Assembly: GCA_963682055.1 (NCBI GenBank)
Contig: OY821740.1
Span: 31,574,795-31,638,794, forward strand
Direction of reading: 5' to 3'
Origin: Primula veris
Lineage: Eukaryota; Streptophyta; Magnoliopsida; Ericales; Primulaceae
Length of the DNA stretch: 64,000 nt
Positions within the stretch are counted from its first letter, which is position 1. The number at the start of each line of letters is the position of its first letter. The notes beneath the pieces are model-generated. The model was not told the origin of the DNA and did no database searches. It saw only the letters and a program-made list of their open reading frames with translations. The translations under genes were made by a program, and so were the position numbers. Shown piece by piece: positions 21,141-34,436 of the stretch.

Positions 21141-23546
21141 TTTTTTGGAAGACACGGGAAATATCGCTAATTCGCATATGTTTTGTTAATTTTTTTAATT
21201 TCGGTCGTAAAAAAAAAAAAAAATGAACCTGTGAATAAAGTCCTCTCTTTGGTAGGTAGTCACCAATAGAGTCCAGTCTTACTACTCTTTCCTTTAAAGC
21301 ATTATGCGTATGCCAAATTGCATTATCAAAACTGATGACATTCATATCAATATGATTACTGATTAGGAATAAACTATTATTTATTTTCTATGATTGATAA
21401 ACAATTGGAGTTATTATCTGCATAACCTCTGGTTTGTACTTTGCAATTGATTAATTCATTAGCTGATACTGTTTGATCTATCAGAGAACCTGGGATTAAT
21501 TTTGAACTCATTTACTCATAGGAGCCAAGTTAATTAGTACTCCCAAATTAGAATAGTCCTGTTTGGCTGCAACTTATGAATATACAGAGTCACTTATAAT
21601 TAAGAGGCTCTAAAAACACTACCGTGTATCCAGCCCAAAACTTTTTAATCCACGCTAAAGGAGTCAACAAAATTGAGCATCAACGCGGTAATTAGTCCTT
21701 GTTACATTGCATAACTTATTGATTACGATTTACACTATATTTTGCAAGTTACTTAAAGATATATCTAAAACAATTGGATTCTACTCCACTAACCAAAATG
21801 TGTTGGTGTGTTTAGATGTTCTTTAATAAAAATGGAAGTTAAGTTGACAAATGACAACCTAGAGAATCTAGACTATATAATTGTGTTAGCGATGGATCTT
21901 TTAAGCAACTAAACTCAACTTTCTCAGACCAATTTGAGCTAGTAAACAATATGGTGTATCACACCACAATTTAATAAACTCAAAATTAGTATTGCAACCA
22001 AACACACCTAGCTCCCAGCCTCCCAGCATATGAAAATTAGTGTTGGTTATAATTTATCATGACTAGTTTGTCGTCTTCAATCTTTGCTAATCTATACTCC
22101 AATCAATATAATCACATGGATTGAAAATTAATCAAGAATGTTTTGGAATTTTGTTGAAACAAGTATCTTGAAAGTTGAATCCAATGAGAGACAGCTCACA
22201 CTCGTGGCTTGCTTAAGATGACAAATTTTTTTTTTTTCATTGTTACTAATGTTGTATAGTAAATATAGAAAAAAATTGTAATTGTTGATATTTGAACCCT
22301 GGTATTAAGGTATGAAATTAAGTGAATCTATCATTATCCATTGAAGTACACATCTTCATAAAATCAAGTGTTGGAATATATATTGATAATACAAACAAAT
22401 TTATAATTGGGTTGTTGTTATTGTGTTTTGTTGTTCTTAAATTTTTTCGGTCTTCGGTTGCCCAAGGCCTGAGCCTTGGTGGGCTTACACCCCTGGGCCG
22501 GCCATGAATCCAATGTATCCAAATGTCCACGTAAAACCATAAGTTTCAAAAACAAATAGGTGAAAGTTATTGGAATAGGGATCATTGAGTATATATTTTG
22601 GGACTTAATTATCAAAACTAATGGTTAAAATCTCTTAATTATCAAAACAAATGCTTAATGATGCTGCTTTTTACTCTTTGCTTTAAACATTGATGTTCAC
22701 TAATGCAATGTTGATATGGTATTGGTCCAAAAAAACAAATTGGGGGTTCTAATATAATTAATTTCAAGAGTATGAATTAAACATTAACTTTCACGAAAAT
22801 AAATTACAAAAACCTACGGAACTTTTTTACAAAACCTCTTTACCGATTTCCTCCCTTTTGTGTTATTTTGGAAAAAAAAAAAAGCACAGCAAGAGAATTT
22901 TTATGTTTTAATGTAATAGAGTTTGGCATTACGAATCTGTTGGTTCGGTAGAGGCTCGATATAATGAGTGTAGCCATCTGGTACAACCGATTTGGTTAAA
23001 GGATCTTTCAAAGCTGCCTCATAGAGATTTCATATATGATTCCACTATAAAGGCCGAGTATCTAGCCAAAAAACTAAAAAAGGGAACGACATAGTTAAAT
23101 GCATCGACAAGAGAATTGGGTTCGGACGAGCCTAATACCAGAAGAACACGAGTTCTTATCTAGAAAAAGGAAATGCACGTAACAGCTGTGAAGCAGTGTT
23201 TGATACAATCATGCCATTTCATCTGTGATAAACCAAAAAAACTAGTCTTACTCAATGTTACATTTTATTGCTTCATTTGACATCATTGATGTTTCTTTCA
23301 ATATATGGAATTTTATCCATTTGTTTCAATGTTTTGTACATTTTCCAAATATTAGAAGACATCGATATTTTGACTCAAAATGTAGTATACAAGACAAAAA
23401 TGAAGCTTTGGGTTGTTTGGTAACAAGCATCTAAGCTCAACTATTTTGCCTTTTGATGTATCTCATTCAGTTCGCCACCTTGGATACATAAATACTTCCA
23501 TTATTTGGTGCATAAGAACTATGACTCAGTTTTTCTTATTTTACAG
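21141..23546. other. Intergenic sequence with a possible hAT-type transposon end
   Basis: No supported gene. A GC-rich patch at about 22450-22503 (GGCCTGAGCCTTGGTGGGC ... CTGGGCCGGCC) stands out from AT-rich surroundings and resembles hAT-type termini on the minus strand, but I could not find the other end. Upstream exons of the gene at 23547-24607 must lie here if that gene is real. A frame at 22966-23094 (LKDLSKLPHRDFIYDSTIKA) and another at about 23357-23419 are candidates that I could not join in phase. Confidence 0.35.
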
Positions 23547-24607
23547 CCTCAATCAAGCAAGTTTATTTGCTTAAAATCATAATAGCCCAAACCAACCATC
23601 AACGTAAAACTGACACAATCTGCCATTATTTGACTCAGGAAAACGAGAAAATGTAAAAAGAATTGGTAGATTTGTAACATCTGTTGACTCAATTTCGCTA
23701 TCTATGCAACACGAGAACTAATAGATAGATGATATTTTCTTTGACTTTTATGTTTTTTCCCCAGGATAAAAGCTCTTTTCCTGTTTGATAAAAAAACCAT
23801 TAGAGCAAACCTGGAATACAGAGCTCGGAGAACCGAGATGATCATTCGCAAGCAAAGCTTGTGCCGGGCTGATACAGCTGCAGGTTGTAGAAATCACCTT
23901 GATGTTTTTGAAGTATAAATAAAGCATATATCATATGTTACAAATAAACTTATTGCTGTTTAACCCGTTCCCTGCAATTTCTCAACAAAAAAAAACTGCG
24001 TAAGAAGCAAGTTTTTTACATTATTACGGAAAACGGAAATTAAAATTAAGGAAAAACATAAATTGATGACGGAAACTACAGCTAACTGGCCATGGGCAGT
24101 TGCTGCTCGAATAAATCAGGTGACAGCTCTGAAACTCCTGTCAAGGAAACATATGTTTTTGTTTCTCATTCTCAATTCCTACTGATTTCCGAACTGCAAG
24201 CGCAAAAAAATTGTGATAACTCCTTCAAATAGGTCCTACAACTGGTATTTCCTCAGGATTTTTCTAAGATACAAGGATAGATAACAGTGATTGACCTAAT
24301 AGGGTACCCTTCCGAACATAGATTGTAATACAAGAAACAGCACTTTAAAACATGAAGTAACTAATAAATACGGCAATTTTTCCACAATTAGACTTCAGAA
24401 AGAAAAAACACTTGCAAACTTTTAACGACTTTTTAACTTCATCTTTGTTATGAAGTTTATGTTCTCATACTAGAGCCAAAACAAATAGAATTCCCATTTC
24501 AGAATGGCTACCTTCTTCTTGGTCAGCTATTCTTGGTCAGCGAACTCGCTCAAACGTTGAGATCAATTAACAAATATTTCTCACAGCCCTTGTTTTGTGA
24601 ACCTTGA
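23547..24607 (+). CDS. Unrecognised gene, last four exons
   Basis: Four exons are proposed: 23547-23652, 23804-23883, 24082-24119 and 24503-24607. They have acceptors TTTTACAG, CCATTAG, AACTACAG and CATTTCAG, and donors AAT/GTAAAA, CAG/GTTGTA and CAG/GTGACA. Intron phases agree across all three joins (2, 1, 0), and the joined frame has no stop until TGA at 24605-24607. The encoded C-terminus is helical and charged (QENEK, LEYRARRTEMIIRKQSLCRA, NWPWAVAARINQ, NGYLLLGQLFLVSELAQTL). I do not recognise the family; it may be a subunit-type or coiled-coil protein. Upstream exons were not resolved. A truncated Tat retroelement starts about 260 bp downstream. The gene could be active or a decayed fragment. 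Confidence 0.45.
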
Positions 24608-25083
24608 AAATCACATAGGGCTTTAACCAACCAGCTTCCATGTCCTTACACGACAAATATTAACAGCCAGATTGCAGTACAAACATAACTACTTAAGCAT
24701 AATCGCATATTTTGCGTATTTTAAGTTTTTTGACACATAAAACGTCTATGTTATGAAAGTTACGATAACCACAATACTATCTATGTTGTTTTTCCTTTTA
24801 AAGTAAAGACAATAAAATGTTAAATGTGTAGTAATGAACTAATGATAAATTTTAAACATGTTTATTCATAATGGCCCACTCCTTGGGAGCACATGGGAAA
24901 CACAATTGAAAAGGAATAAAAACACAAAGCAAAAGCATAAAAAGAGCTGTTTATTCATTTCCAAGGAAAACTATTACAAGCTAAGGAGCCAAAGAAAAAT
25001 TACATCAAAACGAAGAAAAACATTCAAACCCCCTAATCGGCCTTGTACTCGTCTGCCTCCTCGTCCGAAAGGGCCCGGGGAGT

Positions 25084-27677
25084 TTAAGGAACCACCTCCG
25101 GGATAGGAGCCTCAGGAACGGGAACAAAGATATTCTCCATGTTCCACACAGGATGCTCAGGCCCCGCCCTCATAAAAGAGGCCGCCTCGGACCAGCCATC
25201 GACGTAGAAGGAATTGAAATACTTCTGCGTCTCAAGGGCCACAACTGCCCTCACTTCGGCTTTGGCGGATTGAACCGCAGCCCTCACCCTCTCAATTACG
25301 GCCGCCTCCGCTTTCAGGGCTGCCTCCTTCAGAGCCGCGATCTCAGCTTAGGCTCGTTCCTCAGTCTCGGCTTTCGCCTGCGTGGCTTCGACCCTCCGAG
25401 CTTCCACGGAGGCATTAAGGCCCTCGGCCCGGTTCTCCCTTGCTTGGGCCTCCTTCGCCCTCGCTTGAGCCTCCTCCGCCTGCTTGGCGCTAGCCTCAGC
25501 CTTCATGGCCCATGACCTAGCCAGTTGGGCCTGATGATACACACACTGGTTCATCATCAGGAAGCCCTACAAGAAGAAAACCAACACTTAGAAAAAATTT
25601 AGGGAATCAAACGTAAACACATAAATAACACAATAAAAAACAGCAATGTACCTGAGGGATCATGGCCATGGCTGCCGACATGGAGGATTCAAGGTCACGA
25701 CCGCGGTGGTCTGCCTCGACACTCTGCTGTTGGAGGGCAGCTAGAGCAAGCATCCTGGCTGATGGGTGAGCCTCCATAATTCTCTTCACCCCGGTGGCCG
25801 CCTTCACCTCCTCAGGGGTTTGGAAAGGCATCCTGTGCATCCCGGGGGTCGGGGGTCGGGGTAGCGGAGCTTGAGCTCGAGCCTTGGTTGGAGGCATTCG
25901 GCAAAGGATCCTTCACCCGCTCCTCCACCACCACCACAAGACGGTCTGTGGCCTCGATGTTCTCTCTCGGCTCGGGTCCCATTTGATCGATCCCTGCCCT
26001 AGTCACAACGCCGGACGGGTCGCCTCCCACGGTCCGGGCTTTCTTCGCCTCTCGAAGGGCCTTTGCCTCCTCCATCTTTCTCTTCTTCCCCTCCTCGACT
26101 TGGGCCTTGCGAGCGACCCGGTTCCGCCTCGCTTGCTCCGCCAGCATTCTCAAAGCCTCAGCCTCAGTATCGGCATCTGCGGGAGGCGTCATCCCCACCT
26201 CGATGGCGACGACCTCCTCATCTGCCACGACAACCTCCTCCCCCTCCTCAACACCCCCTTCCTCTTCGGCACCCCCTTCCTCCTCCTCCCCCTCCTCGTC
26301 GGAGCGGACCACCTACGTAGTCAAAATCCACACAAACATGAGTTAGAAAAATCAAACAAATTTTGGTTAAGTACAAAACTCAAATCAAAGCAAAATGCAA
26401 GATAAGTTATCCTTGTCCGCGAAGTGCCCAGGTTCATCCCGGTAGGGGGTACCTCGGGCGAGCTATCCTCTAAGTGGAAAGAGCTCCCCATGCCCGGGTT
26501 CCCTAGAGCTCAGGGTAAGGACCTCAAGCAATGGCTTCCCCCACTGATCAATATAATTCCTAGTCCCCCCTGGCCCCTTTCGGTAGTTGACCGTGCTACC
26601 ATCCGGTCGGGTCTCGAAGAAGACCCCGACCATCTTAGTGGGGGCGAAGTCCCTCCTTGGCGCAGGCTTTGCCTTGCGGCTCGGCTTCGCCACCTTCTCC
26701 AAGGGCCTATCCGTGGTCTCGGTCTCCTTGAGAACCTTAGGGGGGAGAGTGGACTCATAACCCTTCTCCTTCTCCCATCTATCCCGGGAATACCCCACAG
26801 GACAGAAGGTCATATGGGGCAAGAGGAAGTCGTTCCCCTTGCATGAAGTGGGGCAACTGCAAGTCAGTAGTCTCTCTGCATCGCGGGCGCCCGTCTCAGT
26901 TCCATCCGGGCCCCACCAGTTGAGGGCTACCTCCATGGACCTAACGTTCGCCTCGCCTAAGCCCCGCAGCTTCATGGCCACTGTGGCCTTGTTCTCCTTG
27001 ATGCTGAGCACCCTCCTCGGCCTGGTTGGGAGGGTCAGATCATCTCGGAGCAGCCAGTTGCCCTCTACTACGATCACATCTTGCGTGTAACCCCGATTTG
27101 AATCAGAGTTACCTGTGATTAGCTGGTTATATGCCCGGCACCGCATGTATGGCTGCCTGCTCTTGGCCTGAAAGCCAGGCTCGCTCTGCAAAAACTCATA
27201 GTAGGCCAACAACTCCTTCAACCCCGAAAGCTCCGGTAGGGCCGAGCCCAGCAGAAGATTGAGAGCCTCCATCCCGGCGCAGACCCGGTGTGCCTGCAGG
27301 GGCCACTGGCAAGGGAGAGTCTGCGTTCATGCGCACAACTTGGCCAGTAGCTCCGGGATGGGGAGGTGGGTGCCCCCGTATAGAAGATTGGAGAGGGAGA
27401 GCATCACCATGCTCTTGAGATCCGCCACGATCCCGTTCACTTCATCCGCACTCTGACATTTCCGGAGTCGAAACTCATCGCCAATCCCACACAGCTGCTG
27501 AAACTCGCCTAGATCAGGCCCGTGCGTCCTCACCATAATGATATGGTCATTGACGTCCACGGTCAGGGCCGGGTCAATCACCATAGCCCGGAAAGGTAGG
27601 GCGTTCACCATCACGGACAGGCGCTGCGGTCTGGGGGCAACCATCGAGCCTTTGCCAGCTCCATGGACAATAACCAT
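25084..27677 (-). pseudogene. Antisense accessory gene of Tat element (copy 1), broken
   Basis: On the strand opposite to the LTR polarity lies a three-exon gene matching the better copy at 57089-59753. The start is ATG 27677 (MVIVHGAGKG). Exon 1 contains THLPIPELL, TQTLPCQWPLQAHRVCAGME, SRQPYMRC, NWWGPDGTETGARDAERL and FCPVGYSRDRWEKEKG. Exon 2 is acidic then basic. Exon 3 starts MMNQCVYHQAQLARSWA and is an Ala/Glu-rich coiled coil. The intron at 25567-25651 keeps GT/AG. Damage: TGA at 27327-27329, a frameshift near the end of exon 1, the first donor reading GATAAC instead of GTAAGT, a frameshift near 25850 and TAA at 25348-25350. The domain resembles 'putative gypsy-type transposon' proteins (PF04195-like), which is not verified. 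Confidence 0.75.
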
Positions 27678-28172
27678 TTTGGAAAATTCGCTAAGTGTGA
27701 AGGGAGAGAGAAAATTTGGGTTGCTGTAAAATTCTAGAAAAAGAAATAGAGAGTGTAAATGAAAATTTTCACTTGAGGTATTTATAGACCCGCACCGGAA
27801 GGTGAAAAGACAACTACCAGAAGGTGAAAAGACAGCCACGACCTACTGCACGAACTCCCACATATAACCGTCGCCACGCAATGGGCGAGCTCCACGTGTA
27901 CATTATGCTTAGGCCAACCGCCACGTGTCACTTAAACAGTCATTTACATCAATAGCATTAATGACATCGAAAAGGCAGAGGCGGCGCCTCATAAAAGCTT
28001 TACAGGCATGCTCCACGTGTAAAGAATTCATATTGATTGAACACGTGTCACACGACGGACCGTGCTGAGTCATCTCCGCACCGCCATAAGAACGAAAATG
28101 ACTGGAGCCCCCGTAAAGAATGAAGACTCTAGCCGACCTTGTCCTTAACAGCGACTCCGGACATGGAGCTGT

Positions 28173-28880
28173 TGGCGAGGGAATGTCAGCATCCCCTTGT
28201 CCGGGACCATATCACCCCCAAAACAGTTTGTTCGGGCCTCTGCCAATCGTGATTGATATGCCACCTCGGACCTTAAGAGGCTGAGCTGTGTCTACGCCGG
28301 CCCAGAGAAGCGTATCGAGTACGCTTCTTCAATTAATGATGTTGCTCCCTTGGGGGACCCCTTAACGTTTCATCGACGTGACCCAATCACAGGCCATCAA
28401 TTATGGGTCCTGGACAAGAACTGTACCCTTGTCAAAGTCATAAATGTCCTAGCACCGTCGGATTAGTATTTGATAGTACAGTGATACAAGGGCTAATATG
28501 CTTTGGATAATACTATAAATACTCCCACTAATACTACTTAAAGGGGACAGAAAAAAGGAGAGAAGAGAGATAAAACCGAAAGAAACCGGTCTGCTCCATT
28601 ATACTCCGTTGAACCCACTACGCCAAGTAACCGGACCATCTTCACCCCACTCTCTAACTAAATGTACATCTTCCGTTACGAGCGTATTTTTCCACCATAC
28701 TGACTTGACCGTTGGAGAGGAAAAATCTGGCTTCAACCCGGGCCCCTGTTCGTTGCTTGTGCAGGTACGCCAAGAACTCGTCATCGAAGCAGATCCAGTC
28801 TACACCGGACCTCTTAACGACCTCGGAGCCGACACGAGCTGTTGAATAAGTCGAGCCTAGGAAGAAAAATAGGCTCGCCA
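28173..28880 (+). repeat. 3' LTR of the truncated Tat element
   Basis: A 708-bp LTR begins TGGCGAGG and ends GGCTCGCCA. It is collinear with the 685-bp LTRs at 50246 and 60245, sharing GCATCCCC, CGTATCGAGTACGCTT, a TATAAATAC box near 28514 and GGGCCCCTGTTCGTT, with many substitutions and small indels. Confidence 0.9.
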
Positions 28881-31113
28881 ATGTATTGAGTTAGTTATAA
28901 ATTGAATATATTCAGAAGATAAACTACGACGGCATTTTTTAGGATGTGTGTGTTCAATTCAGGATTTTGAGAGAAGGACAAAATGGAAACAAAGCCAGTT
29001 GCATATTAATGAGAAAGAAAATAATATCACAAACAATAGCAAAAATCCGACCTGATCCTACATTAACTTCTGGACTTCAATCCAACCCGGTTAGATTGGA
29101 TCAGATCAGATACTAGCCTAAATGGATCATGTGCCATCCCCGTCTATACCCATTTTGTTTGTAGATATAACTAAATATTGGATTCGGGTCGACCAAACTA
29201 AGGCATGGGATTGCTGAATGGAGTTTTTTCCATCAGTCCGAATGGATTACTTCAGGGAGTCTTATATTGCCCAGAACAATTTAATAAAAAATAAAAAAAC
29301 AAGATCAAAACTATGCAATCAGCAAAATTTATGATTCCTGGATAAACCAATCCGACAGTTCCGGATAATCCATTCAGGCTAAATGTAAATTATTACATTC
29401 CACAGTTCTTTTTACAACAAACTAATCTGCCAGAATGGTACCAGAACCGGTATTGGTTCGTTCTCTGATTTACAGTCCCATATACAATTACTGTTATTTT
29501 AAATTCAAAAGATTCAGTCAGATGTGTATGCAAGTCCTTTGTGACTCCACTTATGTTTGTGCTAGGAATGAGTTGTAGAAAAAGTCAATTGTTTAGTATA
29601 ATTATTATACTATATTAATAAACAAGTTGGCACGTCATACTTCATGATTTTTTTAGAGATTTTGTTAAAAACTGAAATTTTGCTCTAAATTACATGACAA
29701 CGATGTATTTAGACTAGAAGGGTTGACTAGATAATTATTTTTGTTTGGTTGAAAAAAGAAACAGGGAGAGGATAGAGTGCGACAGAAAGAGATCTGTTTC
29801 TTTATTATTTATTCAACGAGATTATGTTTAATATTGGGGGATTTGACTTCAGAATTTTTGGTCTTTAATAGAACTACATGTCAAATTCTCAAGTACTTTT
29901 GACTTGGTAGCAACTCTAGAATAGTTTTGTCAGTCATTAACAGCTGATATAGGAAATAACCCAGGTTGGATTTGGAGGTTTCACATTGTTTTTGACAAGT
30001 TTGATTATAGAAAGCATATTATAAGTTTATAGGTAGTGTTTTAAAAGCGAGCTCAGGCCAAAATTTGGTTATTAGTAGTCTAGCAGATTAGGGTGGATTA
30101 AACAGATTAAGCGGGTTTAGACATACTAGACGGACTAGACGGTTATTAAGCAGAATTAGGTGTTAGGCAAGTAATTTACGTCTAAAATCTGCCGTGTGCA
30201 TTTTAAAACATTGATCCAAACTATTTTTTTCTTTAGTTCAATTTGTATCCGACTCAATGAATCTAAGACAAAAAAGATGCATTTAAGTTTTCTTTAGCGA
30301 GGACATGCATGTAAATGAATTCTTTCTTGTGGTTAAGTACATAACCCAAAAATTATATACAATTGCATCACATGTGTACGTGTGGCTCAAATTTATTTCC
30401 TTTAATTTAATGAAAACCAAAAAATAGATCTAATACGTGTATTTTGTTTACTATTGCAATTAATCATGAAAGATTAAAAGAAAACATGTGTAAGAAACTT
30501 ATTACTCCCTCCCGCCTTTTTTTTAAGTGTCGATTGAAACCTATTTGGATTTCGGTAAATATTAAAATTTATTATTCATTGCATTGAAAAATTACAAATA
30601 TATCTCTAATTTAAATTAAATAATTATTATTGTAAATTTTTGAAATGTATTTATTACAATATTTGAAAATATTATAGTACATTTATTATTTTTTTCATTG
30701 ATAATTTAGAAAAAAGGATATTTATTTTGATACGGGCAAATATGAAATAATATACATTTATTTAGAAACATATGATATTTTAGGATATTATATTATATTT
30801 ATTATTTTTTCATTGAGTATTTTATTTCACCATTTTAATCAGGTGGGTTCAACCGATTGACTTTGTATATACATATGAATTGGTAAACGCCTCAAAGATA
30901 CGGGCGTTGTAATTTCATTTTCATTCCAATTATTAATTTTTGAAAGTCCTACTGCCAAAACTAGCTTCCCGTAGAGACGATCCAAACTCAAGTATCTGTA
31001 AAAATCCTGTTTGCGATCCATGAAATACACTATATAAAAAAAAAACTGATCGTAGAGTCTTAAAAAATGTAACTAATGTAGAATTTTGTTCATATTTTTT
31101 TACCGGTTAGAGA
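28881..31113. other. Intergenic sequence
   Basis: No supported gene or RNA. Near 30506 the phrase TTACTCCCTCCCGCCTTTT resembles a Stowaway/Tourist end, but no matching inverted end was found. Confidence 0.5.
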
Positions 31114-32012
31114 CGCTGGCAGAACTGCAATGGGGCAAGGGGGTCAGCTAACCCCCTGACTTTTATATAAAATTTATCAAAATATCAATGGACTGTTAAG
31201 TTAATTACAAAATTAGCATTTTATTTAAATATAGGGTTTGTATTATACATAATCAAAATTATATCTATATATAAGTGATGATCTTAACACTAACAAATCA
31301 CAAAGTCAATCAGTTATACGATCACCAGTCATACATGTTATTCCCAACACAATTTAAGTTGGAGCCATAGCTGTTTTTTCCCTTTTTTTAGTTTTTTTTT
31401 TTATCCTAACTAGTTAACTAGTTTGCAAAATTAATAATTTATCGTACTTTATTGATTCTATTTTTTTGTTTAACATTTGTTAATTACTTAAAAAAGTTAG
31501 TATACTTTGTAATAGCTTTTTATTAGAAAAAGATATCTATTATATAAATTTGAGGAAATTTTAAAAAGTTCTTTATTAAGATAAATTATTAATGCAACGT
31601 GTATAATCAATTGTGCCTTTTAAATTAGTTAGTTGTTTAATAGGTTGTTTACAGAATGTCAAACTTGTTATTTACACGTATAAATTAAGTTGGGTAAACT
31701 TACTGTTTGATTTATTTTAGTTTATGTCGAATAAAATTGTTGTTTAACTTTGTAACTTTCTTAACTAGTTAATTTCATTGGTTTTTTTTCTTATTTATAT
31801 GATTTAATAGTTTATACTGAAAATGATATATTTGAAAGTTTGTCGAACGATATTATTATGCATCGATTTTAAGATATGGGTGACCGTATGGGTCGATTGT
31901 AAATTTAAGTAACAATGTTTGACCTTTTACAGTTTCGTTTTTCTTAATTTTAACTTATTTTATTTTGTTAATATTCTGACCCCTCTGTTTTAAAATTCTG
32001 ACTCTGCCACTT
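31114..32012. mobile_element. Possible non-autonomous DNA transposon with degenerate ends
   Basis: The left end GCTGGCAGAACTGCAATGGG ... GGGGGTCAGCTAACC faces a right end whose complement reads AGTGGCAGAGTCAGAATTTT ... GAGGGGTCAGAATATT. The interior is AT-rich and non-coding. The similarity between the ends is partial and I see no target duplication. Confidence 0.3.
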
Positions 32013-34168
32013 GTTTGAAGATATCAGAAAGGTACAATAAAACTGCATCAATATTTTGTGTGTTTCTTTTCATCCATTTTTTTCCCTTTCCTATATTGTT
32101 TTGAGCTTCAAGTTTCCAAATTAACAATTATGGTCAAAACATGTATAGTGTTGTATTTGTAGTATGACCAGATTGAGAGAGAAGATTAGTAAAATGAAGT
32201 TACAACTTACAAGTTTCAAAAAGCAACTGAAAATATAATTTTTTTCTCCCTTGCTTCCCGTGTAAATATATGGATTAATTAATTACGTGCATCAGTAGTT
32301 ATATATTCCAATAAAATCAAACTACATCGAAGATGACATAAGTAAAAGTATGACAACAAAAGATGCTACTACGAAATGTCTCGTTTCTTAAGTGAGCTAA
32401 TTTTCTTACAATCACCGCGACTAACTGATTATATTTATTCCCTCAGAGTATTTCATTTCCTATATATTGACGTCCGAAAAATACTAACATCAACATTTAG
32501 TTTTTCTGTCGGTGTAAGATTTACACTTTAATGGAATTTTAATCTTTGTTATATAGTTTTCGATTAACCTGATCAAAATCGAACATGAAGAATAAAAAAT
32601 GATAAAGACATACTCAATTGAATATATACTATGCACTTCTGCGAATGAGTATGCACTCACCGGACCTCTCACAACTTCGTCAAACCACTTCACACCTCCG
32701 GTCGGTGACCGATAACTAATTGAAGGGGCAAGATCCGGTGTAGGTTGATATTTTTTTTTAAGATTAAACGAACCGTGTATTGATATATTCAAGTGTATTG
32801 ATAAATGAATATGTACAATTCTCGATCAAAACGATTACAAGAAACTACGTTACATGATATGCTATGAAACCTAATCGTCAACAAAGTTCGGGATAATCTT
32901 CCAATGTCTACTAATAAACATATTTTTACGATTGTTAATAACATTATTTAACTTGTTCATGTTATTAATTACATAAAACTTAATTATTCTAAAAACTTGT
33001 CATGTACTAGACGTCATTCCTTCGTTAATTCTAGTATTACGTTTCAGCCACAAAGTATATACTAGAATTAACAAAATGATTATAAAATGCTCAACGGGGG
33101 TTTGTTGAATAAAACTTGAAAGTGGACAGAAACATCGTTGGTGTAAATAGAGTTACGAGACAAACTTTCTGACGATTCATTAGTTTATCAATTATTTTGA
33201 ATGGGGTTTATTATTTGATCTTGACCGTTGGATTTCCTTAACTTTGGACTTATTTGATGTCAACGGATTCATCATCAACAGCTAGGCTTCAAAAGGGGAA
33301 TTATTTTGCCACATTCCACCTTTGTTGAAAAATAATATTACACCTTTTTTATGTGTGATAGAAGAAGTGGTTTGGTGTTGCTAGGATGTTTCCTTATATT
33401 TACATTAGTTTGGATAGACTACAAAATTGTTTATCTAAAACCCCATTTGAAAAACTACTAAAATCTAACATGCATTTTGTCTTGTATAAAGGCAACATGA
33501 TATGTAGTATGGTCATGAATATTTATATATCCATGTTTGAGTCACATTTATATTCCGTATGGCGTGTTAATTAACTTATGGTTAAGCAGAGTTTAATCAA
33601 ATTTAATAAAACTTCAAAATATGGATAAAGAGCAATATCAAGACCTAGCTAACTTGTATAAAACTTTGATTCACTTTTTAAACAAAGCATTACGTACCTT
33701 AAGAATAGTTGACTGTGAGGCCATGTAGTGAACTAGTTCACATTGGAATCAAATGGACATAAGTGCAACAAATCAGAGTTAAATGAAATTCGGAGCTACA
33801 TTAATGGTTTGACCAAGTTTAGATTGTTAATCGTCCACTCGTCCTAAATCCTAACATGTTATGCACAACACCATTATCATATTATGGTAGCTACTAATTA
33901 ATTAGGACAGTTATATATAGACTTATAAGTACGTACAAACCGACGCGCAGGGTTTGCTTGGTTTGGCTACGGCAGGACCGGCCTTGTGGTTATTGGGGCC
34001 CTCTTGGATTCAAGGCCCTAAACGGAAGCGGTAGTCTCTCCTGCCCTCTCTCAGGGCCATCATTGGGTTACTATTAACTAACACGACCTGAATATCAAAT
34101 AAAATACGGTGACAAAAAATCATAGACGGTTTAAACCTCATTCCTTGTAATTTATGCAATATCAAGTC
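32013..34168. other. Intergenic sequence
   Basis: No supported gene. A GC-rich patch at about 33970-34070 (CAGGACCGGCCTTGTGGTT ... GGCCCTAAACGG) looks like a truncated hAT-type end. Confidence 0.45.
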
Positions 34169-34436
34169 ATTGGCCACACCTTTAATCAGTTAATTGTATG
34201 CTTGAGTTTACAAATACATAGATCACCACCTTTTAATCAAGTTAATTGTATGCTTGGGTTTACAAATACATAAATCACCACCTTTTAACTTTTGATGAAG
34301 TCAATTGTATGTTTGGGTGATCGTTTTTTTATGTAACCAGGGCTGAGTTACATAAATCACCACCTTTTAACTTTTGAGCAAGTGAATTGTATGTTTGGTT
34401 AATCGTTTTTGTTATGTAATTTAGGGCTGGGTTAGG
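34169..34436. repeat. Four imperfect tandem units around CACCACCTTTTAA ... AATTGTATG
   Basis: Units begin near 34176, 34224, 34276 and 34359. They share ATCACCACCTTTTAA, AATTGTATGTTTGG and a terminal ACATAAAT. The first two units are about 50 bp; the last two are about 80 bp through an insert (ATCGTTTTT...GGGCTG). Confidence 0.75.

Larger units (their letters stand above)
24868..28880 (+). mobile_element. Ty3/gypsy Tat-type retrotransposon, 3' part only
   Basis: This holds the region between pol and the 3' LTR plus a complete 3' LTR (28173-28880). It is collinear with 56910-60929 of the full-length element. Homology begins around 24871 (GGCCCACTC...TTGGGAGC), where the element is cut; 5' LTR, gag and pol are missing. 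The two copies are clearly diverged, so they are different subfamilies or old relatives rather than recent duplicates. No target duplication can be assigned because the left end is lost. Confidence 0.88.

Noticed and set aside
24092..24240. Small ORF starting MGSCCSNKSGD on the plus strand (possible lipidated peptide)
   Set aside because: The same bases fit better as a short internal exon in another frame with flanking splice sites and matching phase.
24085..24645. Minus-strand exon candidates ending FEQQLPMAS and KYLLIDLNV
   Set aside because: Each ends in its own stop and they cannot be joined; the plus-strand exon set is phase-consistent and overlaps them.
26063..26405. Plus-strand Pro/Ser/Leu-rich ORFs opposite the copy-1 antisense gene
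   Set aside because: They mirror the Glu/Asp-rich exon 2 on the other strand, which has a homologous copy with the same splice sites.
30506..30850. Stowaway-like left end CTCCCTCCCGCC
   Set aside because: No inverted partner or TA duplication was found, so it is not annotated as an element.
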